Assembly (NCBI GenBank): GCA_023055425.1 | Contig: JALGPY010000006.1 | Coordinates: 75,886,435-75,950,434, forward strand | DNA length: 64,000 bases | From: Linanthus parryae | Taxonomy: Eukaryota; Streptophyta; Magnoliopsida; Ericales; Polemoniaceae | Reading direction: 5' to 3' | Part shown: positions 1 to 10,999 of the stretch, in pieces | How positions within the stretch are numbered: position 1 is the first letter of the stretch | Layout of the letters: each line of letters starts with the position of its first letter | Position numbers and translations under genes: made by a program | Notes under the pieces: model-generated | What the model was told of the DNA's origin: nothing | Database searches by the model: none | What the model saw: only the letters and a program-made list of their open reading frames with translations

Positions 1-1
1 A

Positions 2-1520
2 GCCGCCGGAGAACCCATGTTTACGGCGAAGATGAAGGCTTTCCGGGCGGTGGGTAGGACTCAGACTACGGTGGTTTATTTGTTGCAAAACCCAGTGGAA
101 TCGGGCGAGGAAGAAGCAACCCGAAACCAGAATGATAATTTGGTGATTAGCTTTCCGGACGGGTCCTCTTCGGACGGATATTTCACACCCGGGTCATCCT
201 TAGACGGGTGAGAATGTGATGCTTGGCCACCGGGTCCTTTCAACCCGTACCCGATAGGCATGTTTGGTCCAGGGGAAGGCCCATATCCGTCGGGCCAACT
301 ATTTAGCCCAACAAGTTTCCTTTCGCCGGGCCCATCTAACCCAGGGTTAATGTCAAACCCGGCCCAAAATCCTATAGCTTTTCTCCTACCACAACCCGAC
401 CCGCCTAGAACTTCAACCCAATCGTTGTCATTCTCGGATCTCTCCTCATTATTACCCACCACACCGATTCATTCTCGCGCCAGTTCGTCTCCACATAACC
501 CTTCAATTTACACACGGCCCATCTTGAACTCCCCACTAAACGCTTCGGTAACCTCCACCATTCAAGATCCCATTATTACACCTTAATCTCTCCTTCACTT
601 TGAAACCAGAGAACAATCACTTCTCAAATCCTTCAAAGAACTCCCCTCGGATCTCATCCTCTCCTGCACTGAGTCAATGGGTTCTCTCTCAAGTGACCGT
701 TCCCCTTTCCCGGCGGCGAAAAACCCTAGTTTCACAGAGGAAGACGATGATCTCTCTCACTTCATCCTCAGCCTTCCACCAATCAAAACGTCTTGCCCCC
801 CCCCCCCCACTGAAGTCAACACCCCAATTTTACCATCACCACTTTCAGCTCCACCTGGTCTCATTATTGTACCATTTGCATAAGAACCCATCGATGCCCA
901 ACCACTTCAGATCATTAAACCCCCGACCTTCATTCTTAGGGACCCTGACTTTGTAGAAGAGGATATTGATCCCATGCCTTTGAAGTTGGAAGACAAGCAG
1001 AAAACAATCACATTTGAGGCTCAAAAGGTGTGCTCTATTTCTGTGACTGACCCTATTGGGGAGAAAGGTAAAGGTACCAATACTCAGGTGGAAGAAACGA
1101 ATCAACCACCGAAAAAGGGCTATTGTAGAAGCGTCCACCATGGAGGAAGAAGCAGGAAAGGAGCATAAAGGAGGGTCTCTGGAGGTCAAGAAGAAATTTA
1201 AAGCTACAAATTCTGCTCCAAGGAAGAGAAAGCCAAGAGCATCAAGTCTGGATAAAGGCAAGGCACCATTGAAGGCAAGCAATTCAAAATAGGAGAACCC
1301 CAAAAAGATGGACTTTGCAGCAGCTGTTGATCGTTTTTTGGAGGCTAGCAGCATTCAAGGAAAGCAAATGCAGATAAGGTTTGAAGAAGAAAAGAGGAAG
1401 GCAGAGGAGATAGCAGCAGAGTATACAGCAAAAGATAATGGTTTCATCCTTGTTGATGGACGAATGGTGGATCCAAATGCAGAGGCTGTTATCAGCTTCC
1501 TCAAGGAGAAGTTTATCTGA
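2..1520 (+). pseudogene. LINE-A ORF1 C-terminal remnant
   Basis: Broken reading frames rich in Pro, Ser and Lys precede ORF2. One frame runs from about 2 to 586 with an in-frame TGA at 209-211 and a proline-rich segment around 260-420. A second frame covers 677-1168 and is interrupted at 884; it has a C homopolymer near 797-808 where a frame slip is likely. A third frame, 1308-1520, encodes a 70-residue charged and probably helical segment. The position upstream of a LINE reverse transcriptase and the low-complexity composition fit the variable tail of a plant LINE ORF1, an RNA-binding nucleoprotein. The conserved N-terminal domain and zinc knuckle would lie left of the window and are not seen. 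The assignment rests mainly on position. Confidence 0.5.
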
Positions 1521-1552
1521 AGGCTTGGAGAAGGCTGTTATCAGCTTCCTCA
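1483..1552 (+). repeat. 21-bp direct repeat beside the LINE-A deletion point
   Basis: The 21-mer at 1483-1503 recurs exactly at 1532-1552, 49 bp downstream. It lies just upstream of the position where the endonuclease half of ORF2 should begin. It could be a scar of the deletion or of template slippage during reverse transcription. Confidence 0.7.
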
Positions 1553-1594
1553 CGGATACCATCCAAATGAATCGAAGTAAGAATTGACCCACAG

Positions 1595-4415
1595 ATGGCT
1601 GCGCAGTTAGATGTCGAGTTCACGGCTAAGAAAATAACAGATGCGTTGTTTCAAATGGGGACGGATAAAGCACCCGGGAAGGACGGATTCCCAGCCGGCT
1701 TTTACCAAAAGCACTGGAAATTAGTAGGGGAAGAGACGACTAAAACCTATCTGCAAAATCTGAACGACGGAGCCGACATTGGAAGCTTTAACCACACATT
1801 GTTGGCACTAATACCGAAGACCAAACAACCCAAAAAACTGGTGGACTACAGACCTATTAGTTTGTGTTCGGTGGTGTGCAAAATTGTGGCCAAAGCAGTG
1901 GCCAACCGTCTAAAATCTGTCCTAAACGAGGTGGTTTCGGAAAATGAATCTGCCTTTATCCCGGAAAGGCTGATTACGGATAACACTTTGACGGCCTTTG
2001 AAGTAATTCACTCAATAAAGACGAGGAAGAAAGGCAAAAAAGGGGCTCTTGCGTTAAAGGTGGACATGTCTAAAGCCTACGATCGGGTAGAATGGAACTT
2101 TCTAAGCAAAGTGTTAAACCAGTTTGGGTTTGGACCAAGGATACACTCAATCATTATGGGGTGTATATCCACGGTAAAATACGAATTCGTCCGAGACGGA
2201 ACTATTACTGGGTGCATAACCCCAGAAAGGGGTCTGAGGCAGGGGTGCCCCCTATCCCCATATTTGTTCGTTCTTGTATTAGAGACGTTATCGAGTGCAA
2301 TTAGATCTGCTAACCAGTCAAAAAGGCTAACAGGTGTAATTGCATCTCGGGGAGGACCAGTGGTCTCCCACCTATTTTTTGCTGACGATTCAATCTTCTC
2401 TTTACAGGCTACTAGACATGAATTATTACAAATGCAAGCCATTATAAACGAGTATTGCAAAGCCTCGGGTCAATTGATAAACTTCGACAAGTCTGCCATC
2501 GTTTATTCGCTAGATGTGCTGGAAGAAGTCAAAGACGATATCAAAAGCATCTGCGGCGTTCCTGAAACTGACAAGCACGAGAAATACCCCGGATTACATA
2601 CCACAATCGGTAAACAAAAAATCACTACCTTTTCTTATTTACTTGACAGAGTTGATAGTAAATTGAAAGGATGGAAGGAGAAGTCATTATCGATTGGTGG
2701 GAAAGAGGTTTTAATAAAGGCTGTAGCAAATGCCATTCCATCATATGCAATGTCCTGCTTTCGTTTGCCAGACGGAGTATGTGAAAAAATCGAAAGTAAA
2801 ATCCGACAATTTTGGTGGAGTAATTCTAAAAAAGACAGAGGCATTTGTTGGATGGCATGGAGTAAGATACAAGAACCTAAAGAGAAGGGGTGGTCTAGCA
2901 TTTAGAGACTTCAAAGTTTTCAATCAAGCTATGCTAGCTAAACAAGCTTGGCGGATATTCGACAACCCCAATTCTCTAATGAGTAAAGTTTTTAGATCCA
3001 AGTATTTCACAAACAATGATTTTTGGGCTGCAAAGGTAGGAAACTCACCCAGCTATGCTTGGCGAAGCATCATACACGACAGTAATCTGTTAGCAAAAGG
3101 AATGAGATGGCAAATTGACGATAGGAACAAAGCTGCAATGACTTCCCCATGGATCTTTCGATAGCCAACATTCAAGTTAATAACATGCAATAGCATGATA
3201 AACAATATGAAAGTGGAAGACTTCATTGATGCTGAGATACAAAGCTGGAAAATCGAAGAACTAAGGGAATACCTGCTAGATGTTGATGTACAGGAGGTAG
3301 TCCAAATCCAAATCTCAGAACGCAAAACAGAAGACAGGGTACGATGGCACTACACATACAAGGGTGTATATACAGTTAAATCAGGCTACCATCTGGGACT
3401 GATGAATAAATTTTCTTCAGAAGGAAGGGGGAGTGTTCAAGCCACCGCAAGAGCCAATTTGACAAGTTATGGAAGCAGAAAATTGAAAAGAAAATCACCC
3501 ACCTGGCTTGGAGAGCAGCGCAGGATATACTCCCAACTACGTCAAATTTGAGAAGAAGAGGAATAAAAGTTGAAGATAGCTGCTGCCTATGGCTCAGAAA
3601 ATGTAAACCACCTGTTCTTCTCATGTACATTTGCGAACAAGATCTGGACTGCCTTGGAAGGAAAACAGTACCTGAGAAACACAAACCCAGGAAGCCCATA
3701 ATCAATTAAAGCAGATCTGGATCGCTTGCGAGGAGAAGAATTGACAACATACTGCGTAATTCTATGGGGGATCTGGCATGCAAGAAATTTTTAAAAAATC
3801 AGAGATCAAGAACCAAGTACGGATATGACAGAGCAACTTATCAGAAGGAAGGTGATGGAGCAGGCCATTAAAAGAAAGGAATCACTTAGCTTAGAAGCAA
3901 TTAAGCCAAAGCAACAGACAACTGAAGATCTCTTCCTCCACTTTGACGGAAGTTGGGAGCCTTCGACCGGGAAATCTACTGCTGGCTTTGTTCTTAGAAG
4001 CAGAGATGGAGATTGCTTGTTAGCAGGTGCAATTAAAACACTCGGGAATGAAAGCGTGGGGATTGCAGAAACCCAGGCCAGCATTCATGCGCTCAGAGCT
4101 TGCTATTAATGGAACCAGAGAAGGATTTTGCTAGTGGGAGATGCAACACAGGTGATTGAAGAACTGAGAGAGGGCAGAGAAGGGAGATGGAAACGAGATG
4201 AAGGTCAAATGAACTGGATGAGAGAGGAGCTAATTCATCTTTTTAGCCACTTCCAACACCTCGAGATGGTCGCCTGGAGCAGAGTAATGAATACGGTGGC
4301 GCATCAACTAGCTCGCCACGCAGCAATCTCAACAGATGATAAGATTCGGACGGACCAATTTCCAAGTTGGCTAATTAAAAGTTTAGGAAAAGATGTATCT
4401 CTATTAAATCTCTAG
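1595..4415 (+). pseudogene. LINE-A ORF2 remnant: reverse transcriptase, zinc-binding region and RNase H
   Basis: The segment 1595-2905 encodes 436 residues of L1-type reverse transcriptase. It starts in the conserved DKAPGKDGFPAGF block, contains DYRPISLCSV, and keeps the catalytic motif in HLFFADDSIFS near 2377-2400. A frameshift near 2880-2905 moves the continuing protein, with the GLAFRDFKVFNQAMLAKQ block, into the next frame (to 3164). Around 3440-3690 is a decayed zinc-binding domain with NHLFFSCTFA. The RNase H-like domain starts at about 3945 with HFDGSWEPSTGKSTAGF and is broken by a stop at 4107-4109 before resuming to 4415. No endonuclease is present. A full plant ORF2 has about 1200-1300 codons, so this is truncated as well as mutated. 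Confidence 0.9.
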
Positions 4416-4442
4416 TCTGTCTTTTAATATAAAATTATTCCT

Positions 4443-4452
4443 AAAAAAAAAA
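4443..4452 (+). other. Poly(A) tail of LINE-A
   Basis: Ten consecutive A residues follow the RNase H stop codon by about 30 bases, as expected for the 3' end of a LINE inserted by target-primed reverse transcription. Confidence 0.7.
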
Positions 4453-5208
4453 GAAGTCAAAGGACTACTAAAATGAGAGACAAAATTTAATGTATTACGT
4501 CTATAGTGTAAGAATAATATAGTCTTTGTGTGTCATAGAAATAAATCAAAATCAAAATGTGTTTTTATTTTCAAGAAGGCAAAATTTGAAAAAACTGATA
4601 TAAAATATGCTTTTAACCCATTCAAAACAAACCTCTTAAGCAAACTATTTGGCTTAAAACCGAAAAACCAAAAGAAACCTTCTTGCCAAACGGACCCTAA
4701 ACCAAAACTGCCTCTAGGTTGCCAACTCAGATAATTTACAACACATATGTTGTCCATTGCAAACATGATTGTAGTTAGCCAACCCGCGGAGTTTTGTTTT
4801 ACGGGCACGAGAGGAAAAATACTTCATTGCTTCCTTTGGGTAGTTCCATAGAAGTAACATTATCATGGGAGGCTGTGCGAGGCTATTCGTCCGATATCAT
4901 AAGAACCAAATAAGTAGATAAATAAATTCTTAAGGACATCATGTAAATACACAAGATCGTCTTTCAAAGTTTTTTATCAAACTTTAATTAATCAATTACA
5001 GGTAACGCGTAGATGAGTTCTTAGTTTCATCATTTAATTTCAAGCTCATGTTTCCGGTTTTTCTTCATCTTATTATTTTAGATATTATTTTCGCTTAATT
5101 CGCTAACATATAGGTGATCTGAAAAACATCCATCATTCATAGAAAAAAACAACCATCTAAACTGGTCTTACTTGTTGTTCGTACCCACTAAAACAAATTC
5201 TTGAGAAG
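4453..5208. other. AT-rich spacer, nothing recognised
   Basis: Between LINE-A and copia-1 I see only short chance reading frames (for example 4528-4734) with no recognisable motif, start context or repeat. Confidence 0.5.
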
Positions 5209-5213
5209 TAGAT

Positions 5214-5773
5214 TGTTGTAGGTGACAGGAGCGTTGTTGTCGATTCAACAAATACAAACTCGGAAAGATAAAGAATGTGGTTTGGCAAGTTGCCTACGTC
5301 CACGGTACAAAGCACACAGTATATTGTATTCACTTCACGAGACGAAAGAAAGAGATACAACGGACTAGAGTCCTACGTGTACCCTAGCTACTTCCTGAAT
5401 TCGGCCCCAGGGTAGAGCACAAACTCTCTCTCCACAATATATGTAAACACTCAACTATGTTTTTTCTGCTCTTTTTTTCTGCACCTACCTTCAATGGTGA
5501 AGGAATCACCTATTTATATGCATCCATCACCTCCGAGGATTTGGAAACAAATCCACCAATAGGAGAAAGTTAAAATCTTCTTGCTTAAATCTTGTCCATG
5601 TTCATTGCTTAATGTTCAAGTTAGAATGTTCTAAAAAAACTTAAACCCACCAATTAAGAATATAATCACAATCAATATCAATCACCTGAGGAGGGGATAT
5701 TAAATTCAAACCACCTACCCTAACGGTTCGGCCAAGAACATTGACCCGAACTCCTGGGGCGGCTAGATCCACA
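5214..5773 (-). repeat. Copia-1 3' LTR
   Basis: It aligns along its length with 9518-10061. Shared blocks include the ACGTCCACGG segment near 5296, which on the minus strand is the GTGGACGTAG motif typical of copia LTR U5 regions, and the block CACCAATAGGAGAAAGT near 5552. The outer boundary is fixed by the TSD. Confidence 0.85.
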
Positions 5774-5956
5774 ATCTCCACCTCAGCAAAATATTAGTCA
5801 AACCAGGCTCTTCAAACTTTCTCCATATTGGTCCTAATATTTCAAGCTTCAAATTCGTGTTGAAAAAACTTCGTTCCAACTTCAAAATAATTCTTGTCGC
5901 ACTTGAGGGTCCAACTCATTGAGAAAGACTTCAAATTCTTCGTTGGATAACTTCAC

Positions 5957-7225
5957 TGAAAGAGTGAGTGTGCAGATGGTAATGCAGCTAAGATACTCTA
6001 AAAGGGGGGGGGGGGAGGGGGTTGAATATGCCAACTTTTTTAAAAAATTGCTAAGAAGATGAAATCTTGTGAAAGTTAGTGAAGTTCAAGGCCTTGAAAA
6101 TAGGTTCAAGCCCTTGAAATGAAATACAGTTTGAAATAGATCAGTCAAGTATTTTTCAAGGCCTTGAAAAGAGTTTCAAACCTTTGAAAACAGACAAGTT
6201 TGAATGCTGTAACAACTGATTTATAGATTTCAGTCCACTTCGACCTACGTCTCTACCTCAGGGATCTTCTCCCTACAGGATTTTCAACAAAATTATTATT
6301 AATCAAAACCTAAGCCCTAGATCTCAAGCACGGAGAATTTCCTTACTCTGTTACACCTTGTGGTTCTCCCTAACCTATCAAGTACCTGATCTAGCTAACT
6401 GATTAACTAAGAATTCTCTATTGTTCACCTTGAACAATCCTTGAGAATGAAGAGAGAAATAATACATAAATGATCTACCAATGAAGCACTATACAGAAGA
6501 ACACTTAGAGTGTAGAAAGTGCAGTGGAGTATGTAGTGATCTTCTCTTAAATGGATTGTAAGATGAATGAACTTCTTTGATGCTTGTCAATCCAGAACTT
6601 TGTCTCTCTCTTTTTGCCCGTTGAGTATTGTGTCTTGTTTCTTCAAAATTGAGCTCTATTTAAACTTCAAACAGCTCTTCAAATCTTCCCAGATTTTCAG
6701 CAAAAAATCTCCTATTTTGTAGGAAACAGACTTTGACTCTTTGACAATCTTCTCCAACGGTTAAAGGATCACAATCTCCAGAGATAATGTCGTAATCTTG
6801 AATTTGAATAGATTGAGAACCTGTCAAGTCATTCAGATCAAACACAGAATCATCTTCTCAATATTATTTCCTCCCCTGCAAAAGTCAGATTAGGAAATAA
6901 TCTCTGCAAACTAGGAAATAAAATTCCCCTCAAAATCATAGTCAAACAGATGATATTCTATGTTCAAAAGTGTTAGAGTGATTTGTCTTTGATCATCAAA
7001 TAACACTAAATCAAGCATATGAAGGAGAGAAAGGAAATCAACTTAGAAGAGTTTACAGAAAACTCCCCCCCCCTGAGAATGTTCATATAGGTTAGACAGT
7101 TTCAAGGCTTTGAATCCAGTTTCAAGGCCATGAAAGCCTGTGATAACTGATTCAAGGCTTTGAAAGCTGATTCAAGGCCTTGAAATCGTCAAACTATTTC
7201 AATCTTTGCACAACCTGATCTTACA
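5957..7225 (-). mobile_element. Solo LTR of a Sirevirus-like copia element
   Basis: A 1.27 kb sequence starting TGAAAGAGTG and ending CTTACA is flanked by TTCAC at 5952-5956 and 7226-7230. It is related to the LTRs at 31347-32190, 51901-53081 and 57254-58475. It shares the G-homopolymer near its left end, the CTACGTCTCTACCTCAGGGA block, and the palindrome TTTCAAGGCCTTGAAA at 6154-6169 with further variants at 6085-6115 and 7099-7185. No internal region is attached, so it is a solo LTR left by recombination. It interrupts copia-1. Confidence 0.85.
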
Positions 7226-7230
7226 TTCAC

Positions 7231-7949
7231 CTCAAATTCTTCATGTGGTAACACGACCTCAGATTCGTGAGAAAAGTCCACCATAAGCAACTTGGACTCT
7301 TCGCGACCCCGTCAAGCCTACAATCTCTAAGGGAGTTCTCAATGTGCCCACGAGACAAAACCTCTAAAGCACTCTTATCCAAAAATCTTTCCACGCTAGT
7401 GACTTTTGTGATCATTTGTCTTCAATTCCTGCAATTCTGCAATCTCATTTTCAAACTTTTTATCCTTGAAATTCATCGAGTTCTCCTTATTGGGATCTTC
7501 TTAAAACTCTTGGTGGATGGAAAGAACACCATGCAAATCCACCTGCAAATGGGATTCATGACTTGTAGCCTCCCGCTCAAGTCCACAAACGCGTTTTAGC
7601 TAGTGACTCGCAGCCTCCTACTCAAGTCTGCTAAACTCCTGGAATAGAGTCTGCAATCCCAAGCGCTTGGTCCACACAAGTCATTGATTGTTATTCTTGT
7701 GCAATCTCATCAGCTTTTTCCAAGAGCTCTTCAATCTTGAAAGTTGGCACACTACTCGCTATCCTGATCTTTTAACGACAACCAATATGATCTTGGGACT
7801 TCTTAACCCTTCTAGCTGCTACTCCACCAACTACAGTCCTTTCCTTACAAATAATATGAGGTTTTCTTCCTGATACCCCTCATCATGATGCAGGTACCTC
7901 TGATTTTTTTTTTTATAATCCATGCTTCCAAATTAATTTTGAACCCTTC
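7231..7949. other. Copia-1 internal sequence without recognisable coding
   Basis: This should lie between gag and the 3' LTR of copia-1, yet neither strand gives a convincing pol fragment. The open frame at 7267-7599 has no known motif. Confidence 0.5.
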
Positions 7950-9050
7950 GGCCACAAAAGAATCAACATATATCAAGTTCTTCTTCAATCAGTAACATAC
8001 TATATGTTCAACAGCCATTAAGTTAGGCCATTGTGAAGTTGAAACTGAACTTCTCCTACTCCTATCTTCTTTCTCGCCGAGTTATTCCCCATCCACAATG
8101 TACCATGCTTGCAATATTTCAACTCAACGAAATCTTTCTTACTTGAGCCATGTGATGTGAACAAAAGAAATTCAACATCCGCTCCGTGGATATGCTTCTA
8201 ATTGTGGAGGTAAGAACCCATGCAGAGTCTTCAAATGCTTCTTCATATACATGTGCCACATCAGCTTTTATGGTCTTGCCTTTCTTTACAAGTAGACATT
8301 CTCTTTTCCAATGCCCCTTTTGAAAACAGTGGGAACAATCATCTTTAGCAGGAATCCTCTTTCCATCTTTGGAAAATCTTCTCCCACGAGGTTTTTTCCT
8401 TCATATTCTTGCTAGTTGGATGCTCCTCTCCTTGCATGAGAGCTTCAGATTCATCATGCTGAAATTTTCGATCCTTCTTGTGAGCAACATTGTTCATCAA
8501 TGCATCGAACACATCCTTATACATCGGTTTAGCTTTCCCATTCACTGACGTATCAATCAAGTGTGCGTATTCATAGAAAACATTGTCTCCATCCTTTACT
8601 TCTTCATGATCCAGATTATCCAAATTAATAACTAATCTATTAAACTCATTCATGTGGTCTATCATATGTACCGGGTTTATACGTTAAGCGAAACAAATTC
8701 ATCTTCGTATACAACCGTTTCTGGATGCTCTTCATCATGTACTTGTCTTCGAGCTTGCCCCACAACATCTTCGTGATGGTCTCCCCCATGACAACGTACT
8801 TCACATCCTTTACTCATGCACTATCTAATCAACCCACAAGGAAGACGATTCTATCTTTACCATTTTCCATCATTGATGTCAGCAAGCTTCTCCTCTAAGG
8901 TTACATCTAGTCCCTAGTGGACTAATATATCCAAGACTTCACGCTGCCACATATCGTATTTTTTGTTTCTAGTGAACCTCTAAATCTCAAACTTGGCACT
9001 AGATGCCGCTATTTTTGAACCGTTACTAACGCTAAAAGAAACGGTAGACT
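7950..9050 (-). pseudogene. Copia-1 gag and protease-region remnant
   Basis: Read on the minus strand from about 9000, the translation begins with a copia gag-like block (KFEI, then KYDMWQREVLDIL), broken by stops. It continues through the 106-residue open segment 8345-8665 (MIDHMNEFNRLVINL, typical of the gag region before the zinc knuckle). A CCHC zinc knuckle, CSHCFQKGHWKREC, follows at about 8300-8340. After it only scraps resembling the protease and pre-integrase region remain. Gag normally forms the virus-like particle. No integrase, reverse transcriptase or RNase H follows, so a large deletion has removed most of pol. Confidence 0.75.
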
Positions 9051-9095
9051 AGGGTAATCAAAACCTCTCCTTTGGAAGATTAGACATCACCAATT

Positions 9096-9440
9096 ATGCT
9101 TGTTTCCCAAAGCAGGTTGAAATCTATGAAAATACTGGGCAATCCAACCATACATCTGGATTCAGAAAATGTAAAAAACATTGTTTATACTCACGAATTT
9201 CCTAAATCGAACTCTTGGATGCCAGGTAATGACCCAAAGAAATTTTGGTCACCGATTCTAGAGTTTACACGGGAATAGTGTTGGGATTGCTCCAAATCAA
9301 AATTTGGGTTGCCTTCAACTCAGCAAGACGTGGGAATTGATCTGCCACGTTGGTCGGCTACCCAAGAAGCAATAGAAGAAGAGAAAGTTAAAAATAAAGT
9401 ACCAAATATTCCAAAAATCGATGCGTACCTTTTGGATCCT
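9096..9440 (+). other. Coding-like plus-strand segment in the copia-1 leader
   Basis: Two consecutive plus-strand open stretches, 9096-9278 and 9309-9640, lie between the copia-1 primer-binding site and gag, opposite to the element's own direction. The first part has normal-looking, non-repetitive amino-acid composition (for example THEFPKSNSWMPGNDPKKFW). I do not recognise the family. It may be a captured piece of a host gene or a chance frame; the end beyond about 9440 runs into LTR sequence. Confidence 0.25.
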
Positions 9441-9508
9441 TCTTATATTCTTGTTGGCCACCAATTTCTTGATCTTCTGACACGATTTCTTCTTAGATCT
9501 AACCTGGG

Positions 9509-9518
9509 TCTGATACTT
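9509..9518 (-). other. Copia-1 primer-binding site (degenerate)
   Basis: TCTGATACTT matches eight of ten bases of TCTGATACCA, the complement of the usual copia TGGTATCAGA site that pairs with the tRNA-iMet 3' end. It sits at the inner edge of the 5' LTR. Confidence 0.7.
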
Positions 9519-10061
9519 TTTGTATGCGGAGGAAGCGTTGTTTTCGTTTCAACAAGTAAGGCACTTGGAAAGATAGAGAATACAAACACACAATTTACGT
9601 GGTTCAACAAGTTGACTACGTCCACGGTGCAAAGCACATAATATCTTGTATTCACTTCTCGAGACAAAAGAATAGATACAATGGACCGGAGTCCTACGTG
9701 TGTCCTAGCTACTTCCTCAAATCTTCCCAGGGTGGGCAAAAACTCTCTTTCTCTACAATATATGTGAACACCCAACTATGTTCACCCTTCTCTCTTATTC
9801 TGCTCCTACCTTCATTTATAGAGGAATCAGCTATTTATAGGCACCCATCACCTCCTCGGAAGATATTGATAATTCACCAATAGGAGAAAGTCAAAATCTT
9901 CTTGCTTGAATCTTGTCTAGTTTTATTGCTTGGTCTCAAAGTTAGGAATAGAACCCCAATCGATATCAATCGCCTGAAGAGATGATATCAAAGTCAAACC
10001 ACCTACCATAATAGGTCGGCCAAGAACATTGGGCCTAACCCGTAGGGTGACTAGGTTAATA
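9518..10061 (-). repeat. Copia-1 5' LTR
   Basis: Partner of 5214-5773, in the same order and orientation. On the plus strand it lies directly right of a primer-binding-site complement. The right border is set by the TAGAT duplication at 10062-10066; the expected terminal CA has decayed to TA. Confidence 0.85.
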
Positions 10062-10066
10062 TAGAT

Positions 10067-10535
10067 ATCATGGAACCTGTGATTGGAATTATTCATGTCG
10101 TAGGATTGTAAAGACATCAACTACAATGTTAACTTTTTCAGGTTGTGGATCATAGTGAATAAAATGAAATTTAAGTAACGGTTACCATTAAATTTTTGAT
10201 ATATAAAAAGATGTAAACATGACAAAAAAAAGATGTAAACATGTTCTCTCAAATGAGCTCTTTATTTCAATTTATCTAGAACTCTTTATTTCAGTGTTTA
10301 CGTTAGAATTCCACTATGTACATTTAAAGAGTCAAATATTATAATTATATTTAATTTATTTCTTTTTCATATCTTTTTATATTTCATGTAATTATTTTAT
10401 TTACTTTTAGCTAAAAAACAATTATCATTTGACTAGATTCTGCATAATAGTGTTAGAGCAAATATTAACATGTTTGGTATAATAAAACTAAATAATTGTG
10501 ATTTTTTTTTTTAAAAAATTATACACAATTTGTTA
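10067..10535. other. AT-rich spacer, nothing recognised
   Basis: A/T-rich sequence with homopolymers and no coding or repeat structure that I can name. Confidence 0.5.
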
Positions 10536-10740
10536 CTCCATCTGTCCCATAATTTTAGCCCCCTTTGACTTTTGAGGTCATTTTACTTGAGTTTCAAATT
10601 TATAGCTAGGCATGTCTTTCAAAATTCTCCATCTCTTCTTTGGTACACCAAGTGAGCGCTCAATGACATTTCTAATTTAGTAGAAGGCACTAGAGGAAAA
10701 TTATTATTTTATTAAGGGTAGTATAGAATATTACAAATTT
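10536..10740 (+). mobile_element. Stowaway-like MITE fragment
   Basis: After a TA dinucleotide the sequence CTCCATCTGTCCCATAATTTT closely resembles the Stowaway terminal inverted repeat (CTCCCTCCGTCCCA type). Following it is MITE-like sequence including an AAATTATTATTTTATTAAGGG tract. The matching right terminus is absent; another MITE fragment begins where it should be. Confidence 0.55.
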
Positions 10741-10910
10741 TATCAAAAACACTTTTTAGAAAAGCATCTCCCCCTGCTTGCTGAAAACTGCTGTGGGACA
10801 GCAAAAAGTGTCCGAAGAATCAATATTTCATTTTTACCAAACGCGTTAAAAACTGCTTCTGCTGTCGGAAAGCAGTTGTGCTGGCAGCAGAAGCATTCCC
10901 AAACTCACCC
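10741..10910 (-). mobile_element. Truncated copy of the MITE found at 17556-18001
   Basis: This is the reverse complement of the left half of the element at 17556-18001. Shared features are the GCATCTCC block, the GTGGGACAGCAAAAA block, the GCAGTTGTGCTGGCA block and the terminal AAGCATTCCCAAACTCACCC. Only one terminus is preserved. Confidence 0.7.
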
Positions 10911-10999
10911 TTGTCCTTTTTTCGAGGTACAAAGGCATAGCTATTCAAATAAATACAAAGCCATTTGTATTTTAAAATTTTATAAGGATAATGACTGAA

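Larger units (their letters stand above)
1..4452 (+). mobile_element. LINE-A: L1-type non-LTR retrotransposon, 5' end outside window
   Basis: A plus-strand LINE reaches from the left window edge to an A-tract at 4443-4452. In order it shows a proline-rich ORF1 tail, a reverse transcriptase, a zinc-binding-like region and a terminal RNase H domain, which is the usual plant L1 arrangement. The apurinic-type endonuclease that should precede the reverse transcriptase is missing, so an internal deletion lies between 1520 and 1595. Stops and frameshifts throughout show it is a dead copy. No TSD can be checked because the 5' end is outside the window. Confidence 0.9.
5214..10061 (-). mobile_element. 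Copia-1: decayed Ty1/copia LTR retrotransposon
   Basis: Two related but clearly diverged direct repeats, 5214-5773 and 9518-10061, flank a minus-strand gag and zinc-knuckle fragment. The 5-bp duplication TAGAT occurs at 5209-5213 and 10062-10066. A degenerate initiator-methionine tRNA primer-binding site abuts the right (5') LTR, and a polypurine tract (minus strand) abuts the left (3') LTR at 5774-5785. Integrase and reverse transcriptase are gone. A solo Sirevirus LTR is inserted at 5957-7225. The gag style suggests the Tork group, but this is uncertain. The divergence of the LTRs makes this one of the older elements here. Confidence 0.85.
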
